This document shows positions 8,234-15,371 of a stretch of 34,223 nucleotides of DNA, piece by piece (the stretch's first letter is position 1; each line of letters begins with the position of its first letter). The DNA comes from Paenibacillus eucommiae (GTDB lineage Bacteria > Bacillota > Bacilli > Paenibacillales > NBRC-103111), in NCBI RefSeq assembly GCF_017874215.1, contig NZ_JAGGLB010000059.1, positions 1 through 34,223 on the forward strand, in the 5' to 3' direction. Under the pieces are notes generated by a model that saw only the letters and a program-made list of their open reading frames with translations, was not told the DNA's origin and did not search any database. A program made the translations under genes and the position numbers.

Positions 8234-8722
8234 ATGGCAGCAGACAAGGAAGAATTGACGCGCTTCGGGGTGTCATTCCCAGTTCCTCTAATTGAACAGT
8301 TTGATCAATATATTGTTGAGCAAGGCTATACGAACCGCTCGGAGGCTATCCGGGATCTAGTCCGCAGAACGCTGCTGGAACCGTCCAGGCTTCAATCGGA
8401 GCAAAGTGTTGCGGGTACTATCGTTATGGTGTACGATCATCACATTAGTGAGCTGCCTTTATACTTAATGGAGCTGCAGCATAACTTTCACCATGATATT
8501 ATTTCCACGATGCATGTTCATTTAAACCATGACCAATGCTTGGAGATTATCGTGGTCAGAGGGAAATTGAACCGGCTGCGCAAGCTGCATCAACAGATAC
8601 AGGTGCAAAAGGGAGTGCTTTACGCTGATCTTTCTGTTACATTCCTGGAGGAGCAGACGGGCGAGCATGGGAATGAACATGGACTTGGTCATAAGCATGG
8701 ACATGAGCACGAGCATCTGTAA
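8234..8722 (+). CDS. nikR: NikR-type nickel-responsive ribbon-helix-helix regulator
   Basis: This is a 162-residue transcription factor of the NikR family, which represses nickel uptake when Ni(II) is bound. Residues 1-50 are a ribbon-helix-helix domain (TRFGVSFPVPLIEQFDQYI, then NRSEAIRDLVR). The ACT-like metal domain has the ligand motif HVHLNHDQC, equivalent to His87, His89 and Cys95 of E. coli NikR, and an upstream His near LQHNFHHD equivalent to His76. The ATG at 8234 is used because AGGTGGT precedes it; an upstream in-frame ATG at 8156 has no such site. Unusual is a C-terminal extension of about 25 residues rich in His, Glu and Gly (EHGNEHGLGHKHGHEHEHL). The likely target, a nickel importer, lies at 13.7-18.9 kb. 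Confidence 0.9.
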   Translation: MAADKEELTRFGVSFPVPLIEQFDQYIVEQGYTNRSEAIRDLVRRTLLEPSRLQSEQSVAGTIVMVYDHHISELPLYLMELQHNFHHDIISTMHVHLNHDQCLEIIVVRGKLNRLRKLHQQIQVQKGVLYADLSVTFLEEQTGEHGNEHGLGHKHGHEHEHL

Positions 8723-8762
8723 TTTGCAGCCTATTTTTCAACCTATAATTGATAATGCTGAA

Positions 8763-8803
8763 AGTCCTGCTAACTGAGCACAATCTCGCCCGGTAGCAGG
8801 ACT
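8763..8803 (+). terminator. Terminator after nikR
   Basis: AGTCCTGCTA (8763-8772) and TAGCAGGACT (8794-8803) form a perfect 10-bp stem with a 21-nt loop, followed by a short T-rich run (ATTCGTTTT). Confidence 0.65.
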
Positions 8804-8810
8804 ATTCGTT

Positions 8811-9125
8811 TTGGAATGGGGTAAAAAATTACCAAGTGGATCCGGCATTGCTACAATTACACGCCCCAAGAACAACGCCGTGATTGATCCCTTGCATTCG
8901 TTCGAAATTCCGCGAGCAAGTCAGGTTTCCATAGACGAAAAGATCCGTCTCGGCTCGCTTCAAAAGCGTAACAAGCATGACCTTCGTATGATTCAAACAG
9001 TGGATTTCAAGGGGAACCTGTTGGTGCTGGTCACCAACCGCTTTGATCTGGCTTGCGATGAAATTGGAGAAATGTACCGCAGTCGCTGGGAGCGTACAGG
9101 GCCAAAGAATAGTCGGATGACGTAA
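8811..9125 (+). pseudogene. IS4-type transposase remnant
   Basis: The translated segment VSIDEKIRLGSLQKR..., then LLVLVTNRFDLACDEIGEMYRSRWE, is the C-terminal half of an IS4-family DDE transposase. YRSRWE is the start of the YREK signature with the catalytic Glu. The protein is cut off straight after that Glu and continues as unrelated sequence to a stop at 9123. The N-terminal half with the first two Asp residues is absent. No terminal inverted repeats were found. It marks the left edge of an AT-rich patch. Confidence 0.75.
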
Positions 9126-9166
9126 ATGCACTTAAATACATAATATTTCCTAATGGAGTGGAAAAT

Positions 9167-10000
9167 ATGGAAAACAAAAAATTAATCAGCGAATTCAAGA
9201 AAGTGATTAATAAAATAAAAAAAGAAACGATTAGTGAAGATGATATTAATGAATGGTATGATCTAATAAAAGAAAGTATACAAAATGATATTAAAGACGG
9301 AAATAAAGATACTATTGCTAGAAATCTAACTCTTGGAATAGGTGTGCATACCGGAGAATATCCTAAACATCTAATTTTAAATGGTGAAAAAGAAGGCTGG
9401 AAATATATCACTCGGTTTCTTTTGTGGGAAGAACATATTCTACAGAAAATTTTTGATTATAAAGAAGTTACTCCTAGAACGATAGGGTGTATCATAGGCT
9501 TATCGGTAATATGGGAAATGAATAATTTGGCAAAAATATCCAGAAAATATTTTCAATTATTATTTGAAAGCAATAAAGATAAATACGCTCAAAAAGAAAC
9601 TCATCATTTGTTTATGGCACTATTATACGATCTATACAATACTGAGAAAATAAATCAGGAACTGTATGCAATATTACCGGAGCAAAATGTGTATAAAAAA
9701 CTTCTTGACAATTGGTATACCACAGATGAAAAACTGTTGGGAAATTTGCTTTTTGAAATTTGCGATTTTCATATTTATAGTTCGTTGGATCTAAAAAATA
9801 AATTTTCAGAAATTCTATCAATGAATTATATACCTTATGATGTTCGGCTCATCGAAAAAATTAGAAAAGATCAAGGATTAATAACTTTTCAAATAGAACA
9901 TCCTTTGCTAGAAACCCAGCTCGCTAATATTCCTGAAAATAAATATGAATGGGACTTGTCAAAAGATGAAGTATATCAGTATTTATTAAGAAGAGAATAA
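9167..10000 (+). CDS. Protein of unknown function, AT-rich gene
   Basis: I do not recognise this protein. It has 277 residues, no signal peptide and no membrane segment, and is mostly alpha-helical by composition, with a Lys/Glu-rich N-terminus (ENKKLISEFKKVINKIKKE). The ATG at 9167 is preferred to the GTG at 9158 because GGAGTG lies 6 bases before it. Codon use is markedly AT-rich compared with genes on either side, and it begins about 70 bases after a transposase fragment, so transfer from another host is likely. Helical, acidic, single-domain proteins of this size in such places are sometimes immunity proteins of toxin systems, but no toxin gene is visible. Confidence 0.75.
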   Translation: MENKKLISEFKKVINKIKKETISEDDINEWYDLIKESIQNDIKDGNKDTIARNLTLGIGVHTGEYPKHLILNGEKEGWKYITRFLLWEEHILQKIFDYKEVTPRTIGCIIGLSVIWEMNNLAKISRKYFQLLFESNKDKYAQKETHHLFMALLYDLYNTEKINQELYAILPEQNVYKKLLDNWYTTDEKLLGNLLFEICDFHIYSSLDLKNKFSEILSMNYIPYDVRLIEKIRKDQGLITFQIEHPLLETQLANIPENKYEWDLSKDEVYQYLLRRE

Positions 10001-10033
10001 AAAATAAGGAGAGAAACAGAAAGCTAACTTAGC

Positions 10034-10471
10034 TCAGAAATGCTTATTGATGTTAAAATAGGGACCAGATTGTATTTCGAATTGATCCTCTTGCTTTATT
10101 AACTCTTGCATAAAAGAAGTGAGTGTTCCAATAAATTTATGGACTCCCTTGATATGATAAAAAGTGCTTGTTTGTTCAAATTCATAGATTTCATCTGTAG
10201 GTGAATACAAATAAATTCTTTTTCCAAGTCCAATTGCAATTCCTAATTCAACGTGGCTGCTTATTCCGGCTGGCAGTAAAATAACAAGAAAGTCCGATTG
10301 TACGATCGCTTCTTTTTCCTTTTCACCGATTGTAGATAGTGCTTCCAAAGAATTAATATTTTCGTTTTGTGTCCAATCATATGTATGCGTATAACCTTCT
10401 AATTTTAGCTGGTTGGACAGTTCTCTTACCTTATCTATGTTCTTAAAACTGGATGCAATATAAAAATTCAT
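10034..10471 (-). CDS. Nucleoside 2-deoxyribosyltransferase-like protein
   Basis: This 145-residue protein has the nucleoside 2-deoxyribosyltransferase / TIR-like fold. The N-terminal strand MNFYIASSF starts the Rossmann-like core. SDFLVILLPAG (about 59-69) and HVELGIAIGLGKRIYLYS (about 73-90) match the family, with Glu75 at the place of the catalytic nucleophile. The AGGAGG ribosome site is strong. Classical members exchange bases between deoxynucleosides. Related small proteins are found in defence and nucleotide-modification settings, where they cleave nucleotides or NAD. Which applies here cannot be told. It lies in the AT-rich patch and is convergent with the gene at 9167-10000. Confidence 0.7.
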   Translation of the reverse strand: MNFYIASSFKNIDKVRELSNQLKLEGYTHTYDWTQNENINSLEALSTIGEKEKEAIVQSDFLVILLPAGISSHVELGIAIGLGKRIYLYSPTDEIYEFEQTSTFYHIKGVHKFIGTLTSFMQELIKQEDQFEIQSGPYFNINKHF

Positions 10472-10501
10472 AATTATCCTCCTCGTATTGTTGCTTTAAA
10501 C

Positions 10502-10963
10502 CTATACATCACCCCAATCAACTTCTTGCATATCGATTGATTTGTCAATACAACCATTAAAATTAAAGTAATATTTTCCGAGTAAATTTCCTGTGAGTTT
10601 TTGATTCATTTTTTTGCAGCTGTATTCATGTATTTTTTGATCTTCTTTAACTGCGTATGGATCTTTTGTAAGATCTATATAAATAGTAATATTATTTTTT
10701 GAATCAATTCTAACTTTATGAGGTATAGGGCCGCTATCAATTCCTGAGATCGAAGTTTCGAATTCTACTTTTTTTCCATTCTTGTAATTTTTCCAAAAAC
10801 AATTCCTTTTAGAAAAGTCATAATCACGGTGAGTATCTCTCCCGCATGAAAGATAGCCATCGCTATTGAGGGTTGGAGTATCTGCAATTAATCTGAAAGA
10901 CAAAATAATAGTTCCATATAATACTAGCAATGCTATTGCAATCACTTTTATGTATCGTTTCAA
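10502..10963 (-). CDS. Membrane-anchored protein of unknown function
   Basis: The TTG at 10963 is the best start: AGGAGG lies 11 bases before it, and the protein then begins with KRYIKVIAIALLVLYGTIILSF, a clear N-terminal membrane anchor. An in-frame ATG at 11014 would add 17 polar residues before the helix. The remaining 120 or so residues are predicted to lie outside the membrane, with four cysteines (around LSCGRD, RNCFW, YSCKK, NGCID) that could form two disulphides. No family is recognised. It stands just upstream of the deoxyribosyltransferase-like gene on the same strand, about 30 bases apart, so they are probably co-transcribed. Confidence 0.65.
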   Translation of the reverse strand: MKRYIKVIAIALLVLYGTIILSFRLIADTPTLNSDGYLSCGRDTHRDYDFSKRNCFWKNYKNGKKVEFETSISGIDSGPIPHKVRIDSKNNITIYIDLTKDPYAVKEDQKIHEYSCKKMNQKLTGNLLGKYYFNFNGCIDKSIDMQEVDWGDV

Positions 10964-11106
10964 AATTAATATCGCCTCCTTCAAGGATTTGCAAGAAGAT
11001 GAACTCTTCGGCACAGGAGGACGAGTTCTTCTTTTGAAGCTAGGATATCACATTTCTTTGAAATATGGTAATATTGGGTAAAAGATGCATAGAGATGGAG
11101 ATAACG

Positions 11107-11394
11107 ATGAGAAAAAAAGGAATTTTTCAAGCTCTCCTCACAGGATTTATATGTGTATTTGCTTTTTATGCATTTCAGGTTTTACAAGGGATGTATCTCA
11201 CGATGAAATATGTGCCTGATATTGCCAAAGCTTATGAATCCGTTGATTATTTGCAAAATAAAGTATCATTTGGAGTTAGATACAATCCAGTGTGGGATGT
11301 TATTGAGTTTTTGGGATTGATGTTACTTGGCATGCTTGTTTATTATATGGGGAGGGTGCTGAGACGAAAGTATTTTTCGGGCAGGTACAGATGA
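11107..11394 (+). CDS. Small two-helix membrane protein
   Basis: This is a 95-residue protein of unknown function. It has two hydrophobic stretches, at about residues 7-28 (FQALLTGFICVFAFYAF) and 66-82 (VIEFLGLMLLGMLVYYMG), followed by a basic tail (RRKYFSGRYR). The ATG at 11107 is preferred to upstream in-frame starts because ATGGAG lies 6 bases before it. It is divergent from the gene at 10502-10963 and ends at a strong terminator. No family is recognised. Confidence 0.6.
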   Translation: MRKKGIFQALLTGFICVFAFYAFQVLQGMYLTMKYVPDIAKAYESVDYLQNKVSFGVRYNPVWDVIEFLGLMLLGMLVYYMGRVLRRKYFSGRYR

Positions 11395-11409
11395 GTAACG
11401 GATAAAATA

Positions 11410-11435
11410 AAAGGAAGCCGCTGGAGGCTTCCTTT
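11410..11435. terminator. Bidirectional terminator
   Basis: AAAGGAAGCC (11410-11419) and GGCTTCCTTT (11426-11435) form a perfect 10-bp stem with a 6-nt loop. It lies between convergent genes and has an A-rich left and T-rich right flank, so it can serve both strands. Confidence 0.85.
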
Positions 11436-11475
11436 GTGTAGGTATGATTACTGAAATTTACCGCTGATTTGTAAG

Positions 11476-12507
11476 CTAGCCCTTCTTTTTCAGTAAAATA
11501 TTAACGATCGTGTCGAGCTGGATCTCCAGGGAGTAAGGGTCTTCCATTACAAATTCATCGTTTAATGTACCATACATATAGACCTGGTTGTTCTTGACAG
11601 CGGGGAGCCCTTTCCACAACTGGCTGTTCAAAATCTGCTCCGAATCTTCTTTAGAGTTCACATATACAAATACATGATCGCCCAAATATTCAGGCAAAAC
11701 TTCCAGGGAGATCAAGGCGTAACCTTCGGGCATATTTAAAGCCGCTTTAGTAGGAGGAAGCTGCAGGCTCTGATAGATTGTAACACTGCCGTAGTTGCCG
11801 CCTTTGGCTGCCAGTGCATAGATCGCCTTTTCTCCGATCTGAATAACAGATACCGTCTCCCCGTCTTTAATGATGCCTTTGATTTTTTCTCTGGCTTCCG
11901 CAGTCTTTTGTTCATACTCTGCTATCCATTGGTCCGCTTCCTTCTCTTTACCGAAAATTTCGCTGATTCTTCTGAATTTCTCCAGAGGTCCTGCAGTAGA
12001 TTCGCCTTCCCAGTAGGGAAGAAAAACGGTCGTTCCGATTTTCTCATATTGCTCAATGGTTTTTTCTAACGATCCGATAATTAAGTCCGGCTCGAGATCG
12101 GCCAATTTCTCCGGATTCATTGGAAATCCGCCTAAATCCTCAATGCCTGAGAGCGTTTCTTTGGTGATGCCCGCCTTCTCCATCCAGCCTTCATTCAGCA
12201 TATAAGTTCTGACACCTGCAGGGACAATTCCCAGCTTTAATAGCTGCCCCATATACTGATCTGACGCCACTCGCTTGGGTTCGGCTGGAACCTCTACATC
12301 ACCTTTCAAAGTAGATACGATTCTCGTTTTTGCTTCAGGTGCTGCTTCCTGCCCACCATTAGGATTGCTGGAATTCACAGGTGTTTCTACATTTTTAGTC
12401 GGTGTTGGTGAGCCCCCGCTTAAATTATTTGTGCTTGAGCATGCGCTCAGCAGTAACGATACACATAACAAGGCTGTTAATGCTGATGTTTTAACACTTC
12501 TGTACAT
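11476..12507 (-). CDS. Iron-siderophore-binding lipoprotein from an internal start
   Basis: The ATG at 12507 lies within the long AraC frame. It has its own GGGGAG ribosome site, a TATAAT box at 12553-12558 and a perfect Fur box between them. The 343-residue product starts with a lipoprotein signal peptide (MYRSVKTSALTALLCVSLLL, Cys23 at LLSACSS) and a Ser/Pro/Asn linker. Next comes a FeuA/FhuD-type binding domain beginning KTRIVSTLKGDVEVPAEPKRVAS and containing DLGGFPMNPEKLADLEPDLII. It would deliver a ferric siderophore to an FeuBC-type permease, but none lies in the window. I consider this separately expressed form likely, because an export signal in mid-protein makes no sense for a cytoplasmic regulator. 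Confidence 0.7.
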   Translation of the reverse strand: MYRSVKTSALTALLCVSLLLSACSSTNNLSGGSPTPTKNVETPVNSSNPNGGQEAAPEAKTRIVSTLKGDVEVPAEPKRVASDQYMGQLLKLGIVPAGVRTYMLNEGWMEKAGITKETLSGIEDLGGFPMNPEKLADLEPDLIIGSLEKTIEQYEKIGTTVFLPYWEGESTAGPLEKFRRISEIFGKEKEADQWIAEYEQKTAEAREKIKGIIKDGETVSVIQIGEKAIYALAAKGGNYGSVTIYQSLQLPPTKAALNMPEGYALISLEVLPEYLGDHVFVYVNSKEDSEQILNSQLWKGLPAVKNNQVYMYGTLNDEFVMEDPYSLEIQLDTIVNILLKKKG

Positions 12508-13470
12508 GGTTCTCTCCCCTTTGTCCTTCTCGTGATAATGATTATCAGAATCATTATACAAATTCGAGATGCCGGGGAGAACGGCAAATCTTCGCTTGGA
12601 AGATGGCAAATCTTCATCCTGATGCCCAGAATGATATCCGGATTGATGTTTAGCCTTGTACTGGGCAGGGGATAATCCCTTGTACTTTTTGAAGCTGCGG
12701 CTTAACGAATGGGCATCTGGAAACCCTACGCGATCAGCGATTTCTTGCAAGGTAGCGTCTGTCTGCAGCAGCAGCTGTGCTGTCCTGTCAGCCCGCACCT
12801 GACCCAGGTAATGAATCGGGCTTGTCTTCAATTTATCCTTGAATAGCTTGGATAAATGTCCAGCACTGCATTCCAGTGCTAGCGCTATTGATTCTAATGT
12901 AACGGGGCCGCTGAAGTGTTCGCAAATATAACGGATGGCCTGTGCCACCAGATCAGGCTTCAAAGGTTTGACTCCTTGATGATGCAATTGCCGCAGCAGC
13001 TCATAGACGAACTGATAAAACAAGGATTTGACATGAAATTTCTCAAGTGTATTAGACTGCTGCCATTCCATATCCATCTGTTCCAGCTTAACAAATAAGG
13101 ATAGCGGATACTGTGGGGCAAAAGCATAATAATGTTGAAAAGGATTGCTTCTCTCCATAAGCTGCAATAGCTCTTGACGGCAGGGCAGAGGGAGTGTCGC
13201 CTTATAGAATATCAAATAATATTCAAACTTATCATCGGCTATGATGTCCAGGCATAATCCTTTACCGCCATGAAGAACATGGAAATGCTTCGCCATATGA
13301 ATATTCTGATCCAGCCACACCCGGGCGCTGCCACGCACTGCATACAAGAACGCGCTGGCCGGCAACCGGTAGGAGCGCAATTCCTCTTCCTGGGCCATTA
13401 CCGTATGGCGAATATCGATCACTTTTATAAAAGCATGATTCCATAAACATATATGGTCACTTAAATTCAC
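11476..13470 (-). CDS. AraC-family regulator in frame with a siderophore-binding lipoprotein (Btr-like fusion)
   Basis: One open frame of 664 residues holds two units. Residues 1-160 are a cupin-like sensor part. Residues 172-275 are a two-helix-turn-helix AraC DNA-binding domain (LESIALALECSAGHLSKLF; LQEIADRVGFPDAHSLSRSF). After a polar linker comes a complete lipoprotein: signal peptide from residue 322, lipobox LLSAC with Cys344, then a FeuA/FhuD-like class III binding domain (DLEPDLIIGSLEKTIEQYE). B. subtilis Btr also joins an AraC domain to a siderophore-binding domain, but without an internal export signal. A Fur-type promoter lies ahead of the GTG start. The second unit also has its own promoter and ribosome site (see 11476-12507), so one or two proteins may be made. 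Confidence 0.8.
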   Translation of the reverse strand: MNLSDHICLWNHAFIKVIDIRHTVMAQEEELRSYRLPASAFLYAVRGSARVWLDQNIHMAKHFHVLHGGKGLCLDIIADDKFEYYLIFYKATLPLPCRQELLQLMERSNPFQHYYAFAPQYPLSLFVKLEQMDMEWQQSNTLEKFHVKSLFYQFVYELLRQLHHQGVKPLKPDLVAQAIRYICEHFSGPVTLESIALALECSAGHLSKLFKDKLKTSPIHYLGQVRADRTAQLLLQTDATLQEIADRVGFPDAHSLSRSFKKYKGLSPAQYKAKHQSGYHSGHQDEDLPSSKRRFAVLPGISNLYNDSDNHYHEKDKGERTMYRSVKTSALTALLCVSLLLSACSSTNNLSGGSPTPTKNVETPVNSSNPNGGQEAAPEAKTRIVSTLKGDVEVPAEPKRVASDQYMGQLLKLGIVPAGVRTYMLNEGWMEKAGITKETLSGIEDLGGFPMNPEKLADLEPDLIIGSLEKTIEQYEKIGTTVFLPYWEGESTAGPLEKFRRISEIFGKEKEADQWIAEYEQKTAEAREKIKGIIKDGETVSVIQIGEKAIYALAAKGGNYGSVTIYQSLQLPPTKAALNMPEGYALISLEVLPEYLGDHVFVYVNSKEDSEQILNSQLWKGLPAVKNNQVYMYGTLNDEFVMEDPYSLEIQLDTIVNILLKKKG
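12533..12581 (-). promoter_or_regulatory. Fur box and internal promoter for the siderophore-binding lipoprotein
   Basis: TGATAATGATTATCA at 12533-12547 is a perfect 7-1-7 Bacillus Fur box. On the minus strand a TATAAT (12558-12553) with a 17-base spacer to TTCTCC (12581-12576) stands directly before it. The whole site is also read as codons of the AraC-lipoprotein linker. Confidence 0.85.
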
Positions 13471-13540
13471 TCCACCGTTCCACTCCTTATGACCCTAACT
13501 ATTTGCAGTGCTTTCTTCAGGGCACAATGTACTTAAATCT

Positions 13541-13570
13541 ATTATAGTTGATAATGATTCTCATATACAA
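13541..13570 (-). promoter_or_regulatory. Fur-controlled promoter of the AraC regulator
   Basis: On the minus strand TTGTAT (13570-13565), an 18-base spacer and TATAAT (13546-13541) form a promoter. The spacer contains TGATAATGATTCTCA (13549-13563 on the plus strand), one mismatch from the 7-1-7 Fur box, placed where bound Fur would block polymerase. Confidence 0.85.
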
Positions 13571-13587
13571 CCCAACTTCTCTCAATC

Positions 13588-13629
13588 TTCTAGTATTTTC
13601 TAGTATTCCCCGCGAATTTGTGCTACAAT
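13588..13629 (+). promoter_or_regulatory. Putative nickel-operon promoter with doubled decamer
   Basis: TTCTAGTATT is repeated exactly in tandem at 13588-13597 and 13598-13607. A TACAAT -10 box follows at 13624-13629, 67 bases before the start codon. The -35 region is poor, so an activator binding the doubled decamer is possible. I could not find a GTATGA-N16-TCATAC NikR site. Confidence 0.4.
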
Positions 13630-13695
13630 TTATTAGATTCGTAACACGGTCATGTTTGTACATACTAAAATTAACAGAGATACGGAGTGGGAGAT

Positions 13696-15321
13696 TTGAA
13701 GCTGCAAAGGTTTAAGTGGATGTTGATGATGAGCATGGTATGCTGTCTGATAGTGGTGGGCTGTTCGTCCAAGACGAACGAAGTGAAAGAGCCAAAAGAG
13801 ACGAAAGAGCAGATAAAGGGAGCGAAGGATGAGCTGATTCTAGCCGTTGGCTCAGAGCCTGAGGCAGGTTTTGATCCTACGACGGGTTGGGGGCGATATG
13901 GATCTCCTTTGTTTCAGAGTACACTGCTGAAGAGAGATAATGATTTGAAGATCACGAATGATCTGGCTAAAAGCTATGAAATAAGCGGCGATGGCAAGGT
14001 ATGGACAGTGAAGCTTCGGGATGATGTGAAGTTCTCTGATGGGCAGCCTTTAACTGCGGCAGATGTTCAGTTTACATTTGAAACTGCGGCTGGCAGCGGC
14101 ACGGTGATTGATTTAACGAATATGGAAAGCGTGAAGGCCACTGATGATTATACGGTAACATTTACGCTAAAAAAAGCGCAGTCTACTTTCATTAGTTTGC
14201 TGGTAACGACAGGTATTGTTCCGAAGCATGCTTATGACAACAATTATGCAGAGCATCCAATTGGCTCAGGTCCCTTTAAGCTCGTACAGTGGGATAAGGG
14301 GCAGCAGGCAATTGTTGAGGCTAACTCTTTATATTATGGCACAAAGCCATTTTTCAAAAAAATGACCTTTTTATTTTTAAACGAGGATGCTGCATTTGCT
14401 GCGGCTAAGACGGGACAAGTGGACGTATCCTATATTCCCTCGGCATTTAGTAAGCAGAAGGTTTCCGGAATGCGTATTGAAGGGCTGCAATCTGTGGATA
14501 ACCGCGGCTTTACTTTTCCTTATGTGAAATCGGGCCAGAAAACGAAGGAAGGCTATGCGATCGGCAACGATGTAACTGCAGACCCGGCGATTCGTAAAGC
14601 GGTCAACGTCGCTATTGACAGGAAGGCCTTGGTTGAAGGTGTGCTTGAAGGCCACGGAACGCCTGCATATACGGTAAACGATGGTTTGCCATGGTGGAAT
14701 CCTGAGACAGTTTTCACAGACGCTGATACGGATGGGGCCAAACAACTGCTCGCCGATGCAGGATGGAAGGATCAGGATGGAGACGGCATTTTGGAAAAGG
14801 GATCGTTGAAAGCTCAGTTTTCACTGATCTATCCTTCTGGAGACGTAACGAGACAGTCGCTTGCCTTAGCAGTCGCAGACATGATTAAGCCGATCGGCAT
14901 TGATGTGAAGGTTGAGGGCAAAAGCTGGGATGATATGGCTACCTTAATGTATTCCAATCCCGTTCTTTTCGGGTGGGGCAGCCAAGATCCTTTGGAGATG
15001 TATAATTTGTACAACAGTCAGTATGCAGGGGTCGAATATTATAATGTAGGCTATTACAACAACCCTGTTGTAGACGATTGGATGAAAAAAGCTTTAGAGG
15101 CAGGAAGTGAGGAAGAGGCCTGGGAGTTTTGGAAAAAGTCACAGTGGGACGGTCAGACGGGCTCCAGTGCAAAGGGAGATGCGCCATGGGCATGGCTCGT
15201 TAACATTGATCATTTATATTTGGTGAAGGACAAGCTTGATATTGGCAAGCAGAGAATACACCCGCACGGCCATGGCTGGCCGATTACGGATAATATTGAA
15301 GAGTGGAATTGGAAGGAATAG
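13696..15321 (+). CDS. Nickel-type ABC importer substrate-binding lipoprotein (SBP_bac_5)
   Basis: This is a binding protein of 541 residues in the peptide/nickel family. The signal peptide ends in a lipobox with VVGC (Cys23). Family landmarks are GDGKVWTVKLRDDVKFSDGQPLTAADV and the IGSGPFKLVQWDKGQ block. The C-terminus has IHPHGHGWPITDNIEEW, a His cluster I associate with the NikZ nickel-binding group. A NikR gene nearby supports nickel as substrate, though oligopeptides remain possible. TTG at 13696 is favoured as start: the GTG at 13687 overlaps its own GGAG site. It is first in a five-gene operon with two permeases and two ATPases. Confidence 0.8.
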   Translation: MKLQRFKWMLMMSMVCCLIVVGCSSKTNEVKEPKETKEQIKGAKDELILAVGSEPEAGFDPTTGWGRYGSPLFQSTLLKRDNDLKITNDLAKSYEISGDGKVWTVKLRDDVKFSDGQPLTAADVQFTFETAAGSGTVIDLTNMESVKATDDYTVTFTLKKAQSTFISLLVTTGIVPKHAYDNNYAEHPIGSGPFKLVQWDKGQQAIVEANSLYYGTKPFFKKMTFLFLNEDAAFAAAKTGQVDVSYIPSAFSKQKVSGMRIEGLQSVDNRGFTFPYVKSGQKTKEGYAIGNDVTADPAIRKAVNVAIDRKALVEGVLEGHGTPAYTVNDGLPWWNPETVFTDADTDGAKQLLADAGWKDQDGDGILEKGSLKAQFSLIYPSGDVTRQSLALAVADMIKPIGIDVKVEGKSWDDMATLMYSNPVLFGWGSQDPLEMYNLYNSQYAGVEYYNVGYYNNPVVDDWMKKALEAGSEEEAWEFWKKSQWDGQTGSSAKGDAPWAWLVNIDHLYLVKDKLDIGKQRIHPHGHGWPITDNIEEWNWKE

Positions 15322-15371
15322 AGCGATAAAATTGTGGCAGGGTGAAAGATTTTTTGAGAAGAGGTTTTGTG

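Noticed and set aside
8522..8716. 64-residue frame opposite nikR
   Set aside because: It is a shadow of the NikR histidine tail (methionine- and leucine-rich because of CAT/CAC repeats).
10021..10035. AGCTAA-C-TTAGCT dyad between convergent genes as a terminator
   Set aside because: The stem is only 6 bp with a one-base centre and no T-run. It is probably chance.
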